64,000 bases of DNA. It comes from Haliscomenobacter hydrossis DSM 1100 (GTDB taxonomy: Bacteria; Bacteroidota; Bacteroidia; Chitinophagales; Saprospiraceae). Position 1 is the first letter of the stretch, and the number at the start of each line of letters is the position of its first letter. This document shows positions 44,195 through 53,145 of this stretch, one piece after another. The notes beneath the pieces were generated by a model. The model saw only the letters and a program-made list of their open reading frames with translations, was not told the origin of the DNA and made no database searches. The stretch spans positions 1,178,001-1,242,000 of the forward strand of contig NC_015510.1 of NCBI RefSeq assembly GCF_000212735.1, given 5' to 3'. The translations under genes and the position numbers were made by a program.

Positions 44195-45286
44195 GTGAAC
44201 CTGGTTAATTTGTTTACATTGAGAAACCCACTAACCCTGTTTTTTGTCTTGTTAGGCCTCTGCGCTTATGCACTAACTCCTCCTCATGCACTGGTTCAAA
44301 GTGTTTTTGTCAGTGGTATCCCTTACACCATCCAAAATGAAAAAATTGATGTAGTCGATTCTGATAATTTATTAATTGTCCTCAATCGCCTTCCCGAAGG
44401 ACTGCATTATCAATGTACATTCAAAGGGGGAACATCAGCCTATCTTTTGGATTCCATGTTCCTTTCAGTAACCAAACTCAGAAAGGGAGCACATTCCTTA
44501 ACCATAGCGGTACGGCCACAACATCCGCAGTATAAAAAGGAACACCTCAATATTTCAGTAAATGATTCCTTTTTGAAATCATGGTGGTTTATTCCCGTGC
44601 TTGGTTTTTACCTCTTGTTGTTACTGGGAGCCGCCATTTATTTCATTGGTTTGATCAACTCCAGGAACAAAGAAAAAGTAATGAACCTGCGTAGCGACTG
44701 GACCAACCAATTGCACAACGATATTGGCGGCGATTTGAGTAGCGTGGCTTTACGCCTGGAAATCTTGCGCAAAAAACTTGCGGAGGTAGATCCCAAAACA
44801 TTCGACAACCTGAGCAAGATTTTTAATATCCTCAATGACATTCAAAGAAAGTTGCGCTTTGTATTCAATTTGGTTGACCCCAAAAAAGACTCTTTGCACG
44901 TCATGTTTATGGGGATTTATGATTTTGCCCAGGATAATTGTAGCGTTCAGGGGATCAAATTAACGTACAATAACAAAATTTCAGCCGAGGAAAACCTAAA
45001 AATTGATGTTAGCCGCATCAACCAGTTGTTTTTGGTACTTAAAGAGGCATTAAACAATGTCTTTAAATCGGCTAAGGCGACAACCCTTTCTGTGGATATT
45101 AAGCGAATCAAAGAAGGTATCCAGATCGAACTCAAAGACAATGGAATTGGGTTTGATCCGCAGGCAAATCACCAAGGCAATGGTTTGAAAAACCTCAAGC
45201 AATTGGCTAAAGATGGTTATATGGACATCAACATTGATTCTAAACCGGGAGCAGGAACCTGCATGGTCATACTGGTTTATCTATAA
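44195..45286 (+). CDS. Sensor histidine kinase of the NarX/LytS-like HisKA_3 type
   Basis: 363 residues from GTG at 44195, directly after an in-frame stop. Signal sequence or helix 1 (8-28), a small extracytoplasmic beta domain (about 30-125, similar in style to the Y_Y_Y domain), a transmembrane helix (about 130-152), then the HisKA_3 motif QLHNDIGGD with H174 and a HATPase domain (ELKDNGIGFDP, GNGLKNL). It pairs with the NarL-type regulator 84 bp downstream. The stimulus is unknown. AT-richer than the housekeeping genes before it. Confidence 0.88.
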   Translation: MNLVNLFTLRNPLTLFFVLLGLCAYALTPPHALVQSVFVSGIPYTIQNEKIDVVDSDNLLIVLNRLPEGLHYQCTFKGGTSAYLLDSMFLSVTKLRKGAHSLTIAVRPQHPQYKKEHLNISVNDSFLKSWWFIPVLGFYLLLLLGAAIYFIGLINSRNKEKVMNLRSDWTNQLHNDIGGDLSSVALRLEILRKKLAEVDPKTFDNLSKIFNILNDIQRKLRFVFNLVDPKKDSLHVMFMGIYDFAQDNCSVQGIKLTYNNKISAEENLKIDVSRINQLFLVLKEALNNVFKSAKATTLSVDIKRIKEGIQIELKDNGIGFDPQANHQGNGLKNLKQLAKDGYMDINIDSKPGAGTCMVILVYL

Positions 45287-45305
45287 GCTTGAAACAATGA
45301 AAAAC

Positions 45306-45351
45306 CACCAGTTTTGGGGGTAAGTATTGAAAAAACCGATTCCTACATTTG
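45306..45351 (+). promoter_or_regulatory. Regulated promoter of the NarL-type regulator gene
   Basis: The 20-mer CACCAG-TTTTGGGGGTAAGT (45306-45325) is followed after 18 bp by TACATTTG (45344-45351), a perfect -7 box, 20 bp before the ATG at 45371. An almost identical arrangement stands at 48966-49011. Confidence 0.55.
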
Positions 45352-45370
45352 GAACTCAAATGTGATCATC

Positions 45371-46009
45371 ATGGTTCGAGTCATATTATTTGAAGACAAT
45401 CGAAATTTTCGTGAAGCCCTTGAACTGTTTTTTGAGGATTCCGATAAGGTGTATTTGACTAAATCTTTTGAGGATGCGACCAAAGCAGTTACCCAAATCA
45501 AGGAATATCAACCCGATGTGGTATTGATGGACATCGAGATGCCGGGAATATCAGGCCTGGACGCGATGAAATTGATCAAAGCAGAATGTCCCAATACCAA
45601 GGTGATGATTCAAACCCAATTTGAAGACGATCATCGTTTGTTTGTGGCCTTGTGCCGAGGTGCCTGGGGTTATGCCCTCAAAAGTGATTCTTTGGAGAGA
45701 ATTGAAACCGCCATTCTGGACGTACACCATGGCGGCGGATATTTTTCTCCGGCGATTGCGGGTAAGGTGGCGCGCTTTTTTCAGGAAAAAGAGCTAAAAG
45801 CCGACCCTGATTTTTGCAACTTGACGGCCAGAGAATTGGAGGTATTGAAGTATTTGGTGAATGGAAAGAGGTACCAGGAAATTGCCAATGCCATGTTCAT
45901 CAGTTATGAAGGGGTGCATTCACATGTCAAAAAAGTGTACGAGAAGTTGCATGTGAATTCGAAATCGGAGGCAATTATAAAGGCGATTGATGCGAAGTTG
46001 ACTAAATAA
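45371..46009 (+). CDS. NarL/LuxR-family response regulator
   Basis: 212 residues from the ATG at 45371 (MVRVILFEDN), preferred over the upstream frame start at 45314 because a promoter box sits between. The receiver has acidic residues E8-D9, phospho-acceptor D54 (VVLMDIEMPG) and conserved T/S and K positions (MIQTQF, YALKSD). The C-terminal LuxR HTH (NLTARELEVLKYLVNGKRYQ) binds DNA. Partner of the kinase just upstream. A possible self-regulated promoter precedes it. Confidence 0.93.
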   Translation: MVRVILFEDNRNFREALELFFEDSDKVYLTKSFEDATKAVTQIKEYQPDVVLMDIEMPGISGLDAMKLIKAECPNTKVMIQTQFEDDHRLFVALCRGAWGYALKSDSLERIETAILDVHHGGGYFSPAIAGKVARFFQEKELKADPDFCNLTARELEVLKYLVNGKRYQEIANAMFISYEGVHSHVKKVYEKLHVNSKSEAIIKAIDAKLTK

Positions 46010-46019
46010 ATACCAAAAA

Positions 46020-47600
46020 ATGAGCAAAGGATTTCTAGCAGTTCTAATTATAGGTGGCATGATGCTAATGTCTATTGGTAACCCTCTACATGGACAGCCT
46101 TATAAAGAGCTACATTTACCCTATCGTTACCAATTGATGGATACCTGGTGTTGGGCTGCTGCAATGGAGATGGTAATGAGTTTTCATCAGCCCGGAGATG
46201 CGGATTCACCAACACAAATTGATGTTATTAAACAATATAGCACTGGAATACGTGGTTGGGGTCCGGATACATTTGTTTGTGAGTCTTGTGATGGAAACAT
46301 TACTGTACGTGTAGCAGATGCTTATTCTGATTGCTCTTTCTCTATAGATTTTTCAACCGAAAACCGGATAAGGATAGACTACTTAGACCGGATATTTAGT
46401 TCGATCAATTTCCTATCTAGTCAGGAAGTAAATGTTGGTGCATCCCCCATTCCTTGGATGAGATTGAAAAACCAAATAGATGCCTGTCGACCTTTTATTG
46501 CGTTTATTGATCCTCTGAATGCAACAGGAATCAATGCTGATCATGCTGTAGCAATAAAAGGATATTACGAAAATAATTCTTCAAAATTCTTAATTGCAAA
46601 CGACCCCTGGCATTTGTGTGATAATGGTGAAAACGAATTGTTTATTCCTTATACTAATTTTCAAGGGGACAATACTAGTGCCGATTTTGCAGTCAATGTA
46701 GAGCATGTTTGGGCCATTGTAGGAGATATTCGACCCAATACTATACATCCATCTCCTGATGATAACTGCGCTTCGTGCACAGTGGTTAACAATGCACTTG
46801 AAGCAATAAATCCAGGTTCAAGTCCTTGTTTTACAACTGATTTAGATGATGCCCCGATTGGCTTAAGGTCTTCAAATACGACCAAAACAGGTATTGGCGG
46901 TTCAGAAATAGTAGATACTAAAGATACACTAAAAAGCACTCGATTGGCATCAATATTGAATAAAAATTCGGCTAATGTCGCGGGGTTCCTGGAAAACAGA
47001 ATCAATGAGCAGGGCTTACAATCCATTCTGGGAAAACGAAATTATTTTGGCGGCGCAGTAAAATATTTGTCACTAGATCAACTTGGCAAATGTTTTATTT
47101 TTCATGCTCCACACAAAATTTCAAAAGCCCTTGATCATCGTGAAGAGGTTATGGATGTCGTTTCGGGGGGCGTTGACACCAACATAGTGAGTACGTTCCA
47201 GAAAGATAGAAAAGGTATGTGGCACTTAAAGAAAATTGCCAATTTTACATTCTTGAAAAATAAAACAACAGTTAAAGTCGGTCAAGAAAATATTGTGCTG
47301 AGTAATATTCAAGGCCCCGATTCAATTCGGAATAGCTACACTTATGAATTGATTAAGGTTCCTCCATTTCAATATGAATTTTATGCCTTTAGCTATAAAG
47401 GAAACAATTATATGTCTCCAGCTGAGGACTATTCTAAACTTGATCTGCTTAGAGGTGTAGCTAAACCTGAAAAAATAGTGATTGGCGATTTGAGGAAAGT
47501 TGCAAATGTATATTTAAAGCAATACAAACGGAACTTTGAGTATCGCCATAAGGGTGGTAAATACCTCAATACATCAGGAAAAGGTATATCCCCCAAATGA
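46020..47600 (+). CDS. Secreted papain-like cysteine protease (C39/C70-like) with long C-terminal region
   Basis: 526 residues; signal peptide 1-25. The motif YQLMDTWCWAAAMEM places the nucleophile at C44 with the preceding Gln, typical of the AvrRpt2-like (C70) and C39_2 papain folds. H175 in NADHAVAIKG and N/D in IANDPWH near 195 complete a plausible triad. Residues beyond 230 are unassigned. It lies 11 bp after the response regulator, so it is probably in the same operon; a role as output of the two-component system is inferred. Visibly AT-rich. Confidence 0.8.
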   Translation: MSKGFLAVLIIGGMMLMSIGNPLHGQPYKELHLPYRYQLMDTWCWAAAMEMVMSFHQPGDADSPTQIDVIKQYSTGIRGWGPDTFVCESCDGNITVRVADAYSDCSFSIDFSTENRIRIDYLDRIFSSINFLSSQEVNVGASPIPWMRLKNQIDACRPFIAFIDPLNATGINADHAVAIKGYYENNSSKFLIANDPWHLCDNGENELFIPYTNFQGDNTSADFAVNVEHVWAIVGDIRPNTIHPSPDDNCASCTVVNNALEAINPGSSPCFTTDLDDAPIGLRSSNTTKTGIGGSEIVDTKDTLKSTRLASILNKNSANVAGFLENRINEQGLQSILGKRNYFGGAVKYLSLDQLGKCFIFHAPHKISKALDHREEVMDVVSGGVDTNIVSTFQKDRKGMWHLKKIANFTFLKNKTTVKVGQENIVLSNIQGPDSIRNSYTYELIKVPPFQYEFYAFSYKGNNYMSPAEDYSKLDLLRGVAKPEKIVIGDLRKVANVYLKQYKRNFEYRHKGGKYLNTSGKGISPK

Positions 47601-47642
47601 GGACAATTAATGGTAAACTTCACAATTTAAAAACACTTAACT

Positions 47643-48143
47643 ATGGCTAAAATTTTCAAGACCAGTGGTGGCCAAAAAACAGAAAGTGATTACACAGCTA
47701 TTCAGGGTTCGATTGATAGTTATTGGTCAGATCCAAGACAGGAAAAGACGTTTCCAATCACACTTTGGAAACTCAAACAACTTATTAATGCCTATCCTTC
47801 TTCAGAAGTGGCATTAAAAGTTACGGATATTTCCTCACCAGCACTTGTAGACGCTCAGTGGGTTGCTTATGACGAGTCTTTAGAAAATGTTCTACTCATG
47901 CCTACCGTTCAGCCTGCAACAAACTACTATGTACTAAGTGAATCTAGTTTTGAGGACTTGCGGAAGGGAGGTAGTGGAATTAAGGAGAATGAGATGCTGA
48001 TCATTGGACGTATCGGCAAGCAGGTTGTTGAAAACACGACATCTTATTATGCATTTATTTGCATAGGTTCACTGGTGGTCAAAGGTCCTATTGGCGGCGG
48101 CGGCCAAGGTGCCAGCACAGGCTACAAAATCCCTTCACCGTAA
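47643..48143 (+). CDS. Unknown cytoplasmic-looking protein with Gly-rich tail
   Basis: 166 residues. There is no signal peptide; alternating hydrophobic patches suggest an alpha/beta fold (FPITLWKLKQLINAYPSS, NEMLIIGRIGKQ). It ends in a flexible GPIGGGGQGASTGYKIPSP tail, a composition often seen in small exported or secreted polypeptides. It follows the papain-like protease after 42 bp and could be its substrate or partner. No family recognised. Confidence 0.55.
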   Translation: MAKIFKTSGGQKTESDYTAIQGSIDSYWSDPRQEKTFPITLWKLKQLINAYPSSEVALKVTDISSPALVDAQWVAYDESLENVLLMPTVQPATNYYVLSESSFEDLRKGGSGIKENEMLIIGRIGKQVVENTTSYYAFICIGSLVVKGPIGGGGQGASTGYKIPSP

Positions 48144-48230
48144 CTCCATCTCTTCCAATTGTCCTGAATTTGCAATCAATTGCCAAATTCAGGACAACTT
48201 TTCCCTTTGACCCTATAAAACCTTCCCACG

Positions 48231-48944
48231 ATGAACTTGATCATAATTGCAAGAATTACCGTAGCCGCCACTTGCCTACCCATCATTATTGCGGCCTTAA
48301 AGCGCAAGGACTTAAATAAACCTTTGCGCATTTTTTTAATGTACTGCGTACTCTCCTTAGTGGTCAATGTTTCTGAGCAATTTTTCCTGTGGTATGCGAG
48401 TAAAAACTATGCTTCATTAGAAGTGTATTTCAAGTATTTTGACATTCAGGACACCAGTTTCATTGGCATATTGTATTATGTTTTAGATTTTATCTTCCTG
48501 GGGTGGTTTTACACCTTGCTGCTTGGAAAAAACCATCAAGGAAAGGTTGTTCATTGGATTTCATACTTGTTGTTGCTGGTCTGCGTGTTGAATTATTTAT
48601 TCATTGAAGGGTACAAAGTTTATGGTAAATTCAATCCTGCGGCTGATGCAATCTTTATTTTTGTATTGGCCGCCTACTATCTTTTTTTTCTATTTAAATC
48701 AAACCTTTCATTACCGCTCTACAAAAATCCTTATGCCTGGATTAGCCTTGGCTTGATGATTCCGCACATCATCGGTATTTTCCTCTTTATGGTTGGCGAT
48801 GTTGTACACAAAGAAAATTATTATCTATTCACTACCTTATCTTCTCTAAAAAACGGCTTCCTCATCATTGGTCAAATCCTCATGGCCATTGGCTTCTGGC
48901 ATGCGCCGTTTGCCCGTTTCATCACCCTCCACGACGAAAAATAA
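48231..48944 (+). CDS. Seven-helix membrane protein, unknown
   Basis: 237 residues with seven hydrophobic helices spread evenly (about 5-22, 36-58, 78-97, 108-127, 136-152, 166-190, 205-225) and short loops. Conserved-looking charged residues are scarce. The layout resembles 7TM sensor or opsin-like proteins of Bacteroidota, but no motif proves it. It follows the protease and unknown genes and is ended by a hairpin at 48950-48985. Confidence 0.6.
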   Translation: MNLIIIARITVAATCLPIIIAALKRKDLNKPLRIFLMYCVLSLVVNVSEQFFLWYASKNYASLEVYFKYFDIQDTSFIGILYYVLDFIFLGWFYTLLLGKNHQGKVVHWISYLLLLVCVLNYLFIEGYKVYGKFNPAADAIFIFVLAAYYLFFLFKSNLSLPLYKNPYAWISLGLMIPHIIGIFLFMVGDVVHKENYYLFTTLSSLKNGFLIIGQILMAIGFWHAPFARFITLHDEK

Positions 48945-48949
48945 ACTCC

Positions 48950-49011
48950 ACATACCCCCAAAATACACCAGAACTGGGGGTATGTCAGGGGAATTTTCAC
49001 CCTTACCTTTG
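48950..49011 (+). promoter_or_regulatory. Hairpin with a second copy of the GGGGGTA-type promoter
   Basis: ACATACCCCC (48950-48959) and GGGGGTATGT (48976-48985) form a perfect 10-bp inverted repeat. Its right half is part of CACCAG-AACTGGGGGTATGT (48966-48985). After 18 bp comes TACCTTTG (49004-49011), a perfect -7 box, exactly as in front of the regulator gene. Confidence 0.5.
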
Positions 49012-49189
49012 TAGTGTTCTCAATAAAACACTGCCCTGAGGAAATAAGTGAAGAGGTCCCACTGGCCGGTAAAACTAAGCCTTTACCCCAACTGACCCCA
49101 ACAGTCCGGTTATGGACCTCTCCTCCTCGTTGTAATAAATGGTTGTCCATTCTTGCTGCATTTTCATCTCCCTTCTACCAGCATTTTTT
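49012..49189 (+). other. Probable untranslated or small-RNA transcript
   Basis: Downstream of the promoter at 49004-49011 there is no convincing protein gene before pyrR. GAGGTCC near 49049 and GGACCTC near 49117 can pair and enclose a GC-rich segment. It may be a small RNA or a long leader of pyrR. A GTG-initiated frame crosses into pyrR out of phase and is not believable. Confidence 0.3.
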
Positions 49190-49197
49190 TATCTTTG
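49190..49197 (+). promoter_or_regulatory. -7 box directly in front of pyrR
   Basis: TATCTTTG, an exact match, ends only 7 bp before the pyrR ATG; a transcript from it would be leaderless or nearly so. Confidence 0.5.
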
Positions 49198-49204
49198 CCC
49201 ATCT

Positions 49205-49762
49205 ATGGATAAGCAACGCATCATCATCGGCTCCGAGCGCTTTGCCCTCACCATTGATCGGCTTTGCCATCAATTGGTTGAAGAGTTCGATGATTTCTCC
49301 AACACCTGTATCGTCGGCATTCAGCCCCGTGGCGTGGCGCTATCGGAGCGCATTTACCGCCACCTCGTGGACCACCTCAGCATTCAACACATCGATTACG
49401 GCAAACTGGACATCACTTTCTACCGCGACGATTTTCGCCGCCCCGGTGCGTCCATGCACGCCAGTGTAACCGAAATGGATTTTTTGGTGGAAAAGAAAAA
49501 CGTCATCCTGGTAGACGATGTGTTGTACACCGGGCGTACGGTACAGGCCGCCCTGACCGCGCTCAACCACTACGGTCGACCCGATAAAGTGGAACTGTTG
49601 ACCCTCGTCGACCGACGTTTCAACCGCGAATTGCCGATTCGTTCTACCTTTACGGGCATCAAAGTGGACGCCGTAGACGAGGCTTACGTCAAAGTGGAGT
49701 GGGCGCATACCCACGGCGAAGACCGCGTGATTTTATTTTCTGACAAAAAAGAGGCACAATAA
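49205..49762 (+). CDS. pyrR: PyrR-type uracil phosphoribosyltransferase/regulator
   Basis: 185 residues from the ATG at 49205 (MDKQRIIIGS); the frame extends upstream, but that part is not conserved-looking. The type I PRTase signature VILVDDVLYTGRTVQAAL (about 98-115) and IQPRGVALSERI fit PyrR, which in Firmicutes attenuates pyr operons and has weak UPRTase activity. Here it is followed after 8 bp by pyrB, its usual partner. Whether it binds RNA in this phylum is not known to me. Confidence 0.93.
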   Translation: MDKQRIIIGSERFALTIDRLCHQLVEEFDDFSNTCIVGIQPRGVALSERIYRHLVDHLSIQHIDYGKLDITFYRDDFRRPGASMHASVTEMDFLVEKKNVILVDDVLYTGRTVQAALTALNHYGRPDKVELLTLVDRRFNRELPIRSTFTGIKVDAVDEAYVKVEWAHTHGEDRVILFSDKKEAQ

Positions 49763-49770
49763 ACGGGACA

Positions 49771-50706
49771 ATGGCAAGTGCTAACCAACAACTGAGCAGC
49801 AAACACCTTCTGGGCATCAAAGACCTGAGCACGGAGGACATTCGGCTCATTTTTCATACCGCAACAAACTTTAAAGAAGTCATCAATCGTCCCATCAAAA
49901 AAGTGCCTTCCCTGCGCGACATCACCATCGCCAATCTCTTTTTTGAAGACTCTACCCGCACCCGGGTGTCGTTTGAATTGGCGGAAAAACGCCTTTCGGC
50001 AGATACGATCAACTTTTCGGCTTCTTCTTCTTCGGTCAAAAAAGGGGAAACCCTGCTGGATACGGTGAACAACATCCTGTCCATGAAAGTGGACATGGTG
50101 GTGATGCGTCACCCCGCTCCCGGTGCCTGCCAGTTTTTGGCGCAGCACATCGATGCCAATATCATCAACGCGGGCGACGGCACTCACGAACACCCCACCC
50201 AGGCGTTACTCGACGCCTTTTCCATGCAAGAGCAACTGGGCGACCTGGAAGGCAAAAACGTCGCCATTTTTGGCGACATCCTGCACTCCCGCGTGGCTTT
50301 GAGCAACATCTTTTGTCTGCAAAAACTGGGGGCCAAAGTAAGGGTTTGTGGCCCCCCTACCCTGATGCCCAAGTTCATCCACAAACTGGGCGTCGGCGTC
50401 AGCTACAACGTGCGCGAAACCCTGCAATGGTGTGACGTGGCCAACATCCTGCGCATCCAGCTGGAGCGCCAAAACATCAAGTATTTCCCCACCCTGCGGG
50501 AATATGCTCAATACTTCGGCATCAACCGGCAATTGCTGGATTCGCTGGACAAAAAAATCGTGATCATGCACCCCGGCCCGATCAATCGCGGCGTGGAAAT
50601 CACCAGCGATGTGGCGGATTCGGAACATTCCATCATTTTGCAACAGGTGGAAAATGGGGTGGCGGTAAGAATGGCGGTGTTGTTTTTGTTGGCGGCTAAG
50701 GGGTAG
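49771..50706 (+). CDS. pyrB: Aspartate carbamoyltransferase catalytic chain
   Basis: 311 residues. The carbamoyl-phosphate motif FFEDSTRTRVSFE (about 51-63), the HPGPINRGVE aspartate-site segment near 268 and HPTQALLDAF near 143 are all intact. It makes carbamoyl aspartate, the first committed step of pyrimidine synthesis. It forms a two-gene operon with pyrR; no pyrI is visible. Ends before a gap containing a perfect 34-bp inverted repeat. Confidence 0.97.
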   Translation: MASANQQLSSKHLLGIKDLSTEDIRLIFHTATNFKEVINRPIKKVPSLRDITIANLFFEDSTRTRVSFELAEKRLSADTINFSASSSSVKKGETLLDTVNNILSMKVDMVVMRHPAPGACQFLAQHIDANIINAGDGTHEHPTQALLDAFSMQEQLGDLEGKNVAIFGDILHSRVALSNIFCLQKLGAKVRVCGPPTLMPKFIHKLGVGVSYNVRETLQWCDVANILRIQLERQNIKYFPTLREYAQYFGINRQLLDSLDKKIVIMHPGPINRGVEITSDVADSEHSIILQQVENGVAVRMAVLFLLAAKG

Positions 50707-50936
50707 GTTCACCCTTCCCCACTCTGATTTCCTCCACGATCATAATATTCAGTTTACTTTTTTACTATATCCAAAATGCTCAAAGCCCATTCATTCACCT
50801 CTTGATATATTTTCTCTGCTATTCCGGATTGATGTAAACACAACCCTCGACCCATTCGTGTTTCAAGATTTGTGAAGTTATGGAGGTTTTCCGCGCTTCG
50901 GGTGAGGCTTCGCCTCTTTTTGCAAAAAGCGACAAC

Positions 50937-51025
50937 AATGGGAGCGCGGATGACGCGGATTGAGCGGATTTTCGCGGATCAAATCCGTGTAAATCCGCTC
51001 AATCCGCGTCATCCGCGCTCCCATT
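50937..51025. repeat. Perfect 34-bp inverted repeat of GCGGAT words
   Basis: Arms 50937-50970 and 50992-51025 are perfectly complementary; each contains GCGGATGACGCGGATTGAGC-type words. The 21-bp loop again contains GCGGATC and ATCCG. The rest of the 450-bp gap after pyrB (50707-50936) shows no gene. Confidence 0.85.
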
Positions 51026-51107
51026 AATGCCGCTCTAGGCCGAAGGCGTAAAAGCGCGCAGCGCAAAACGTCGTCCGTCGTGGTGAAAAAATAAGCAGTG
51101 AAGCTGC
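51020..51107. repeat. Dispersed GC-rich module, second copy
   Basis: CCCATTAATGCCGCTCTA, CCGAAGGCGTAAAAGCGCGC, AGCGCAAAACGTCGT, CGTCGTGGTGAAAAAATAAG, CAGTGAAGCTGC in this order. Closely similar to 56592-56692 and, for its second half, to 38098-38159. Confidence 0.75.
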
Positions 51108-51156
51108 ACAAAACGAATCGATGTAGAACTGAACACCGCTGCCCACACAGCGCATA

Positions 51157-51579
51157 CTACTCCCCCCTGACTTTTCTAAGCAGGTATTTTTTTGCCGACG
51201 TTTCATCTCGCTTGCTTCCGTTGTTATTGAAGCTAACAAGGCCATTTGCCGTAACTTGATATTTAGTACTGCCCGACTCACTGCTCAAGGTGACAATATC
51301 CCCGTCTACGGTCCATGTTCCGCTCGTTTTTGAGTTTAGATTTTGGTCGGTGTATCTTTCCTCCAAGGTAAAGGTCCGCTCTACATCCGCATTTAGCGAA
51401 AGTAAGGTTTCGATTCCCCCACCATCTGCATTTGGTAAGGTTCCAAAATAAAAAGCGGCCAGTTGATTGACCTTGTCTTGTGTAGCTGATTCTGAGTCAA
51501 CATCTGGGGATTTTTTACCTTCTCCCTGGCAAGAAAATAAAACAAGCAGCACAAGACTGGCACAGACTAGGTTTCTCAT
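51157..51579 (-). CDS. NlpE-like lipoprotein lacking the CxxC cysteines
   Basis: 140 residues from the ATG at 51579. The signal sequence ends in the lipobox VLFSC, giving a lipidated C17. The mature part has the NlpE N-terminal pattern: YFGTLPNADGGGIETLLSLN, ERTFTLEERY, then GTWTVDGDIVTLSS. NlpE proteins read LPCADCxGI there; both cysteines are replaced (N50, G53). NlpE senses surface or lipoprotein stress in Proteobacteria; the function here is unknown. It is adjacent to the alginate-export-like gene, same strand. Confidence 0.75.
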   Translation of the reverse strand: MRNLVCASLVLLVLFSCQGEGKKSPDVDSESATQDKVNQLAAFYFGTLPNADGGGIETLLSLNADVERTFTLEERYTDQNLNSKTSGTWTVDGDIVTLSSESGSTKYQVTANGLVSFNNNGSKRDETSAKKYLLRKVRGE

Positions 51580-51670
51580 TTTTTTGATGATTTGGCGTTT
51601 GACAATGCGTTGATTTTGCCTACCAAGATATTGATAATGTTTGATTTTTTCAGCCATTCTCTTTCACTAA

Positions 51671-53035
51671 TCATATTCTCAACGCCATCATCAGGTACAT
51701 TCTGATCATCGTTTTATCCACCCCATTCACCGCCGTAAAATATTCACCCGCCTTGAAAGCCGAGGTCGAAAACTGGAAGTTCAGGTTGTGGTTGTAATAA
51801 TAGTTCAGGTACCAATCCCCACCCATGCCGATGGATTTGCTGGTGGTGGCAAGTTCGTTCAGGGAGCCAAGCGTAGCAACACCCGCTGAGCGGTCCTTTG
51901 ACTCCAACACCCGCGCAAAAACGCCATGAATACCCGTAGATACCAATCTGCCCAATTTCCAATCCAGGTGCAAAGTGGTGGCCTGTACATTCGATCCTTT
52001 GAACGCGTCGATGAAACCAAACCGACGGTGTTCATTTTGCCACAATACATTGTAGGACTTCAGCTCCGTGTCACCAGGATTGTCATCCCCACTGGCCCGG
52101 TAATAGGCAAGCTGAGCGCTAAGTTTACCATCAGTTGAGGTATACCCCGCACTCAGTTCCGTGGCATAGGCATTGACCGTTCCGGTGATGTTCTCATTCA
52201 AGATCCCTTTCGCGGTTCCGGTTTGCAGAATGAATTCGGCAGAATACCGAAAGTTACCCAGTTGGCCAAAGGCGCGAACATCGGGCATGAACACAGTGGT
52301 GCGCAATCCGCTGTTGTATTGGTCAATGATAAATGGGAGATTGGCATCGAAGTTGAGCGCCCTGGATACATTGAAGGTATTGAAGGTAGCCAAAAAGATG
52401 GGGTGATTCCATTCAAAATCGGCAGCCGCCGGGGCGGGCTGATACAATTGGACCCACATCAGATCGCTGGTCACGCGTTTTCTTTTGTAGCGCAGCCTTA
52501 CACTCTCAAAACTCCGCCCTCTGGTGAAATCATCGTCGCCCACCAGGATCTCTGAACCGTATTTACCCAGCGACATCCGGCCAAATCGCAAGGACAGGCG
52601 GCCATTTCTGTCCAGTTTTTTTAGGTCAACATAACCTTCGTACAATTTCAGGTTGGGATCCAGCGGGCCCAAACTGCGGGTATACACCCCGTACGATTGT
52701 AGGCTGAACACCATATCCACATTTTTGGGCAAAGACAACTTTGCACCAAAATCGCCGCGCAAATAAAAATTCAGGTGACCCGTGTCTACGGCCAATCCTG
52801 CTTCTTTGTAATTCAGGGTGCCTTCGGGCAAAAAGAAAAAATTGACCTGAGGCGTAAATTGTAGCTTGTTGGTGGAAAGGATGGCCGGGCTTGCCGCAGC
52901 GCTGGTATCCTTGGGCAGATACTGAATAATGCCATCAGCGGGAAGGATGGAGTGGGCGGCTTCATTTGAACTTTGTGCCATTGCTGGTACCCCAACCTGT
53001 ACCAGCAGCAAGAGGATTGCTAGGTGCTTTTTCAT
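51671..53035 (-). CDS. Alginate-export-family outer-membrane porin
   Basis: 454 residues. Signal peptide 1-20. The mature protein is an amphipathic beta barrel: GHLNFYLRGDFGAKLSLP, GRLSLRFGRMSLGKYGSEIL, DFTRGRSFESVRLRYKRKR and WYLNYYYNHNLNFQFSTS are the conserved AlgE-like export-family blocks. In Bacteroidota such proteins are generic porins. No alginate genes lie nearby, so the name tells fold, not substrate. Confidence 0.87.
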   Translation of the reverse strand: MKKHLAILLLLVQVGVPAMAQSSNEAAHSILPADGIIQYLPKDTSAAASPAILSTNKLQFTPQVNFFFLPEGTLNYKEAGLAVDTGHLNFYLRGDFGAKLSLPKNVDMVFSLQSYGVYTRSLGPLDPNLKLYEGYVDLKKLDRNGRLSLRFGRMSLGKYGSEILVGDDDFTRGRSFESVRLRYKRKRVTSDLMWVQLYQPAPAAADFEWNHPIFLATFNTFNVSRALNFDANLPFIIDQYNSGLRTTVFMPDVRAFGQLGNFRYSAEFILQTGTAKGILNENITGTVNAYATELSAGYTSTDGKLSAQLAYYRASGDDNPGDTELKSYNVLWQNEHRRFGFIDAFKGSNVQATTLHLDWKLGRLVSTGIHGVFARVLESKDRSAGVATLGSLNELATTSKSIGMGGDWYLNYYYNHNLNFQFSTSAFKAGEYFTAVNGVDKTMIRMYLMMALRI

Positions 53036-53145
53036 TTTGTTTTTGTGAAGTGTGCGTTAATCCTACAAAGTTCGGAGATCAATACTGCAAAAACATCCTC
53101 TTAAAGGGGGAGGGACTTAAAATACTGTGGAAAGAGGGCGTCCGT

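Noticed and set aside
49014-49469. GTG-initiated 151-codon frame before and inside pyrR
   Set aside because: It overlaps pyrR out of phase and its N-terminal part has no protein-like pattern.
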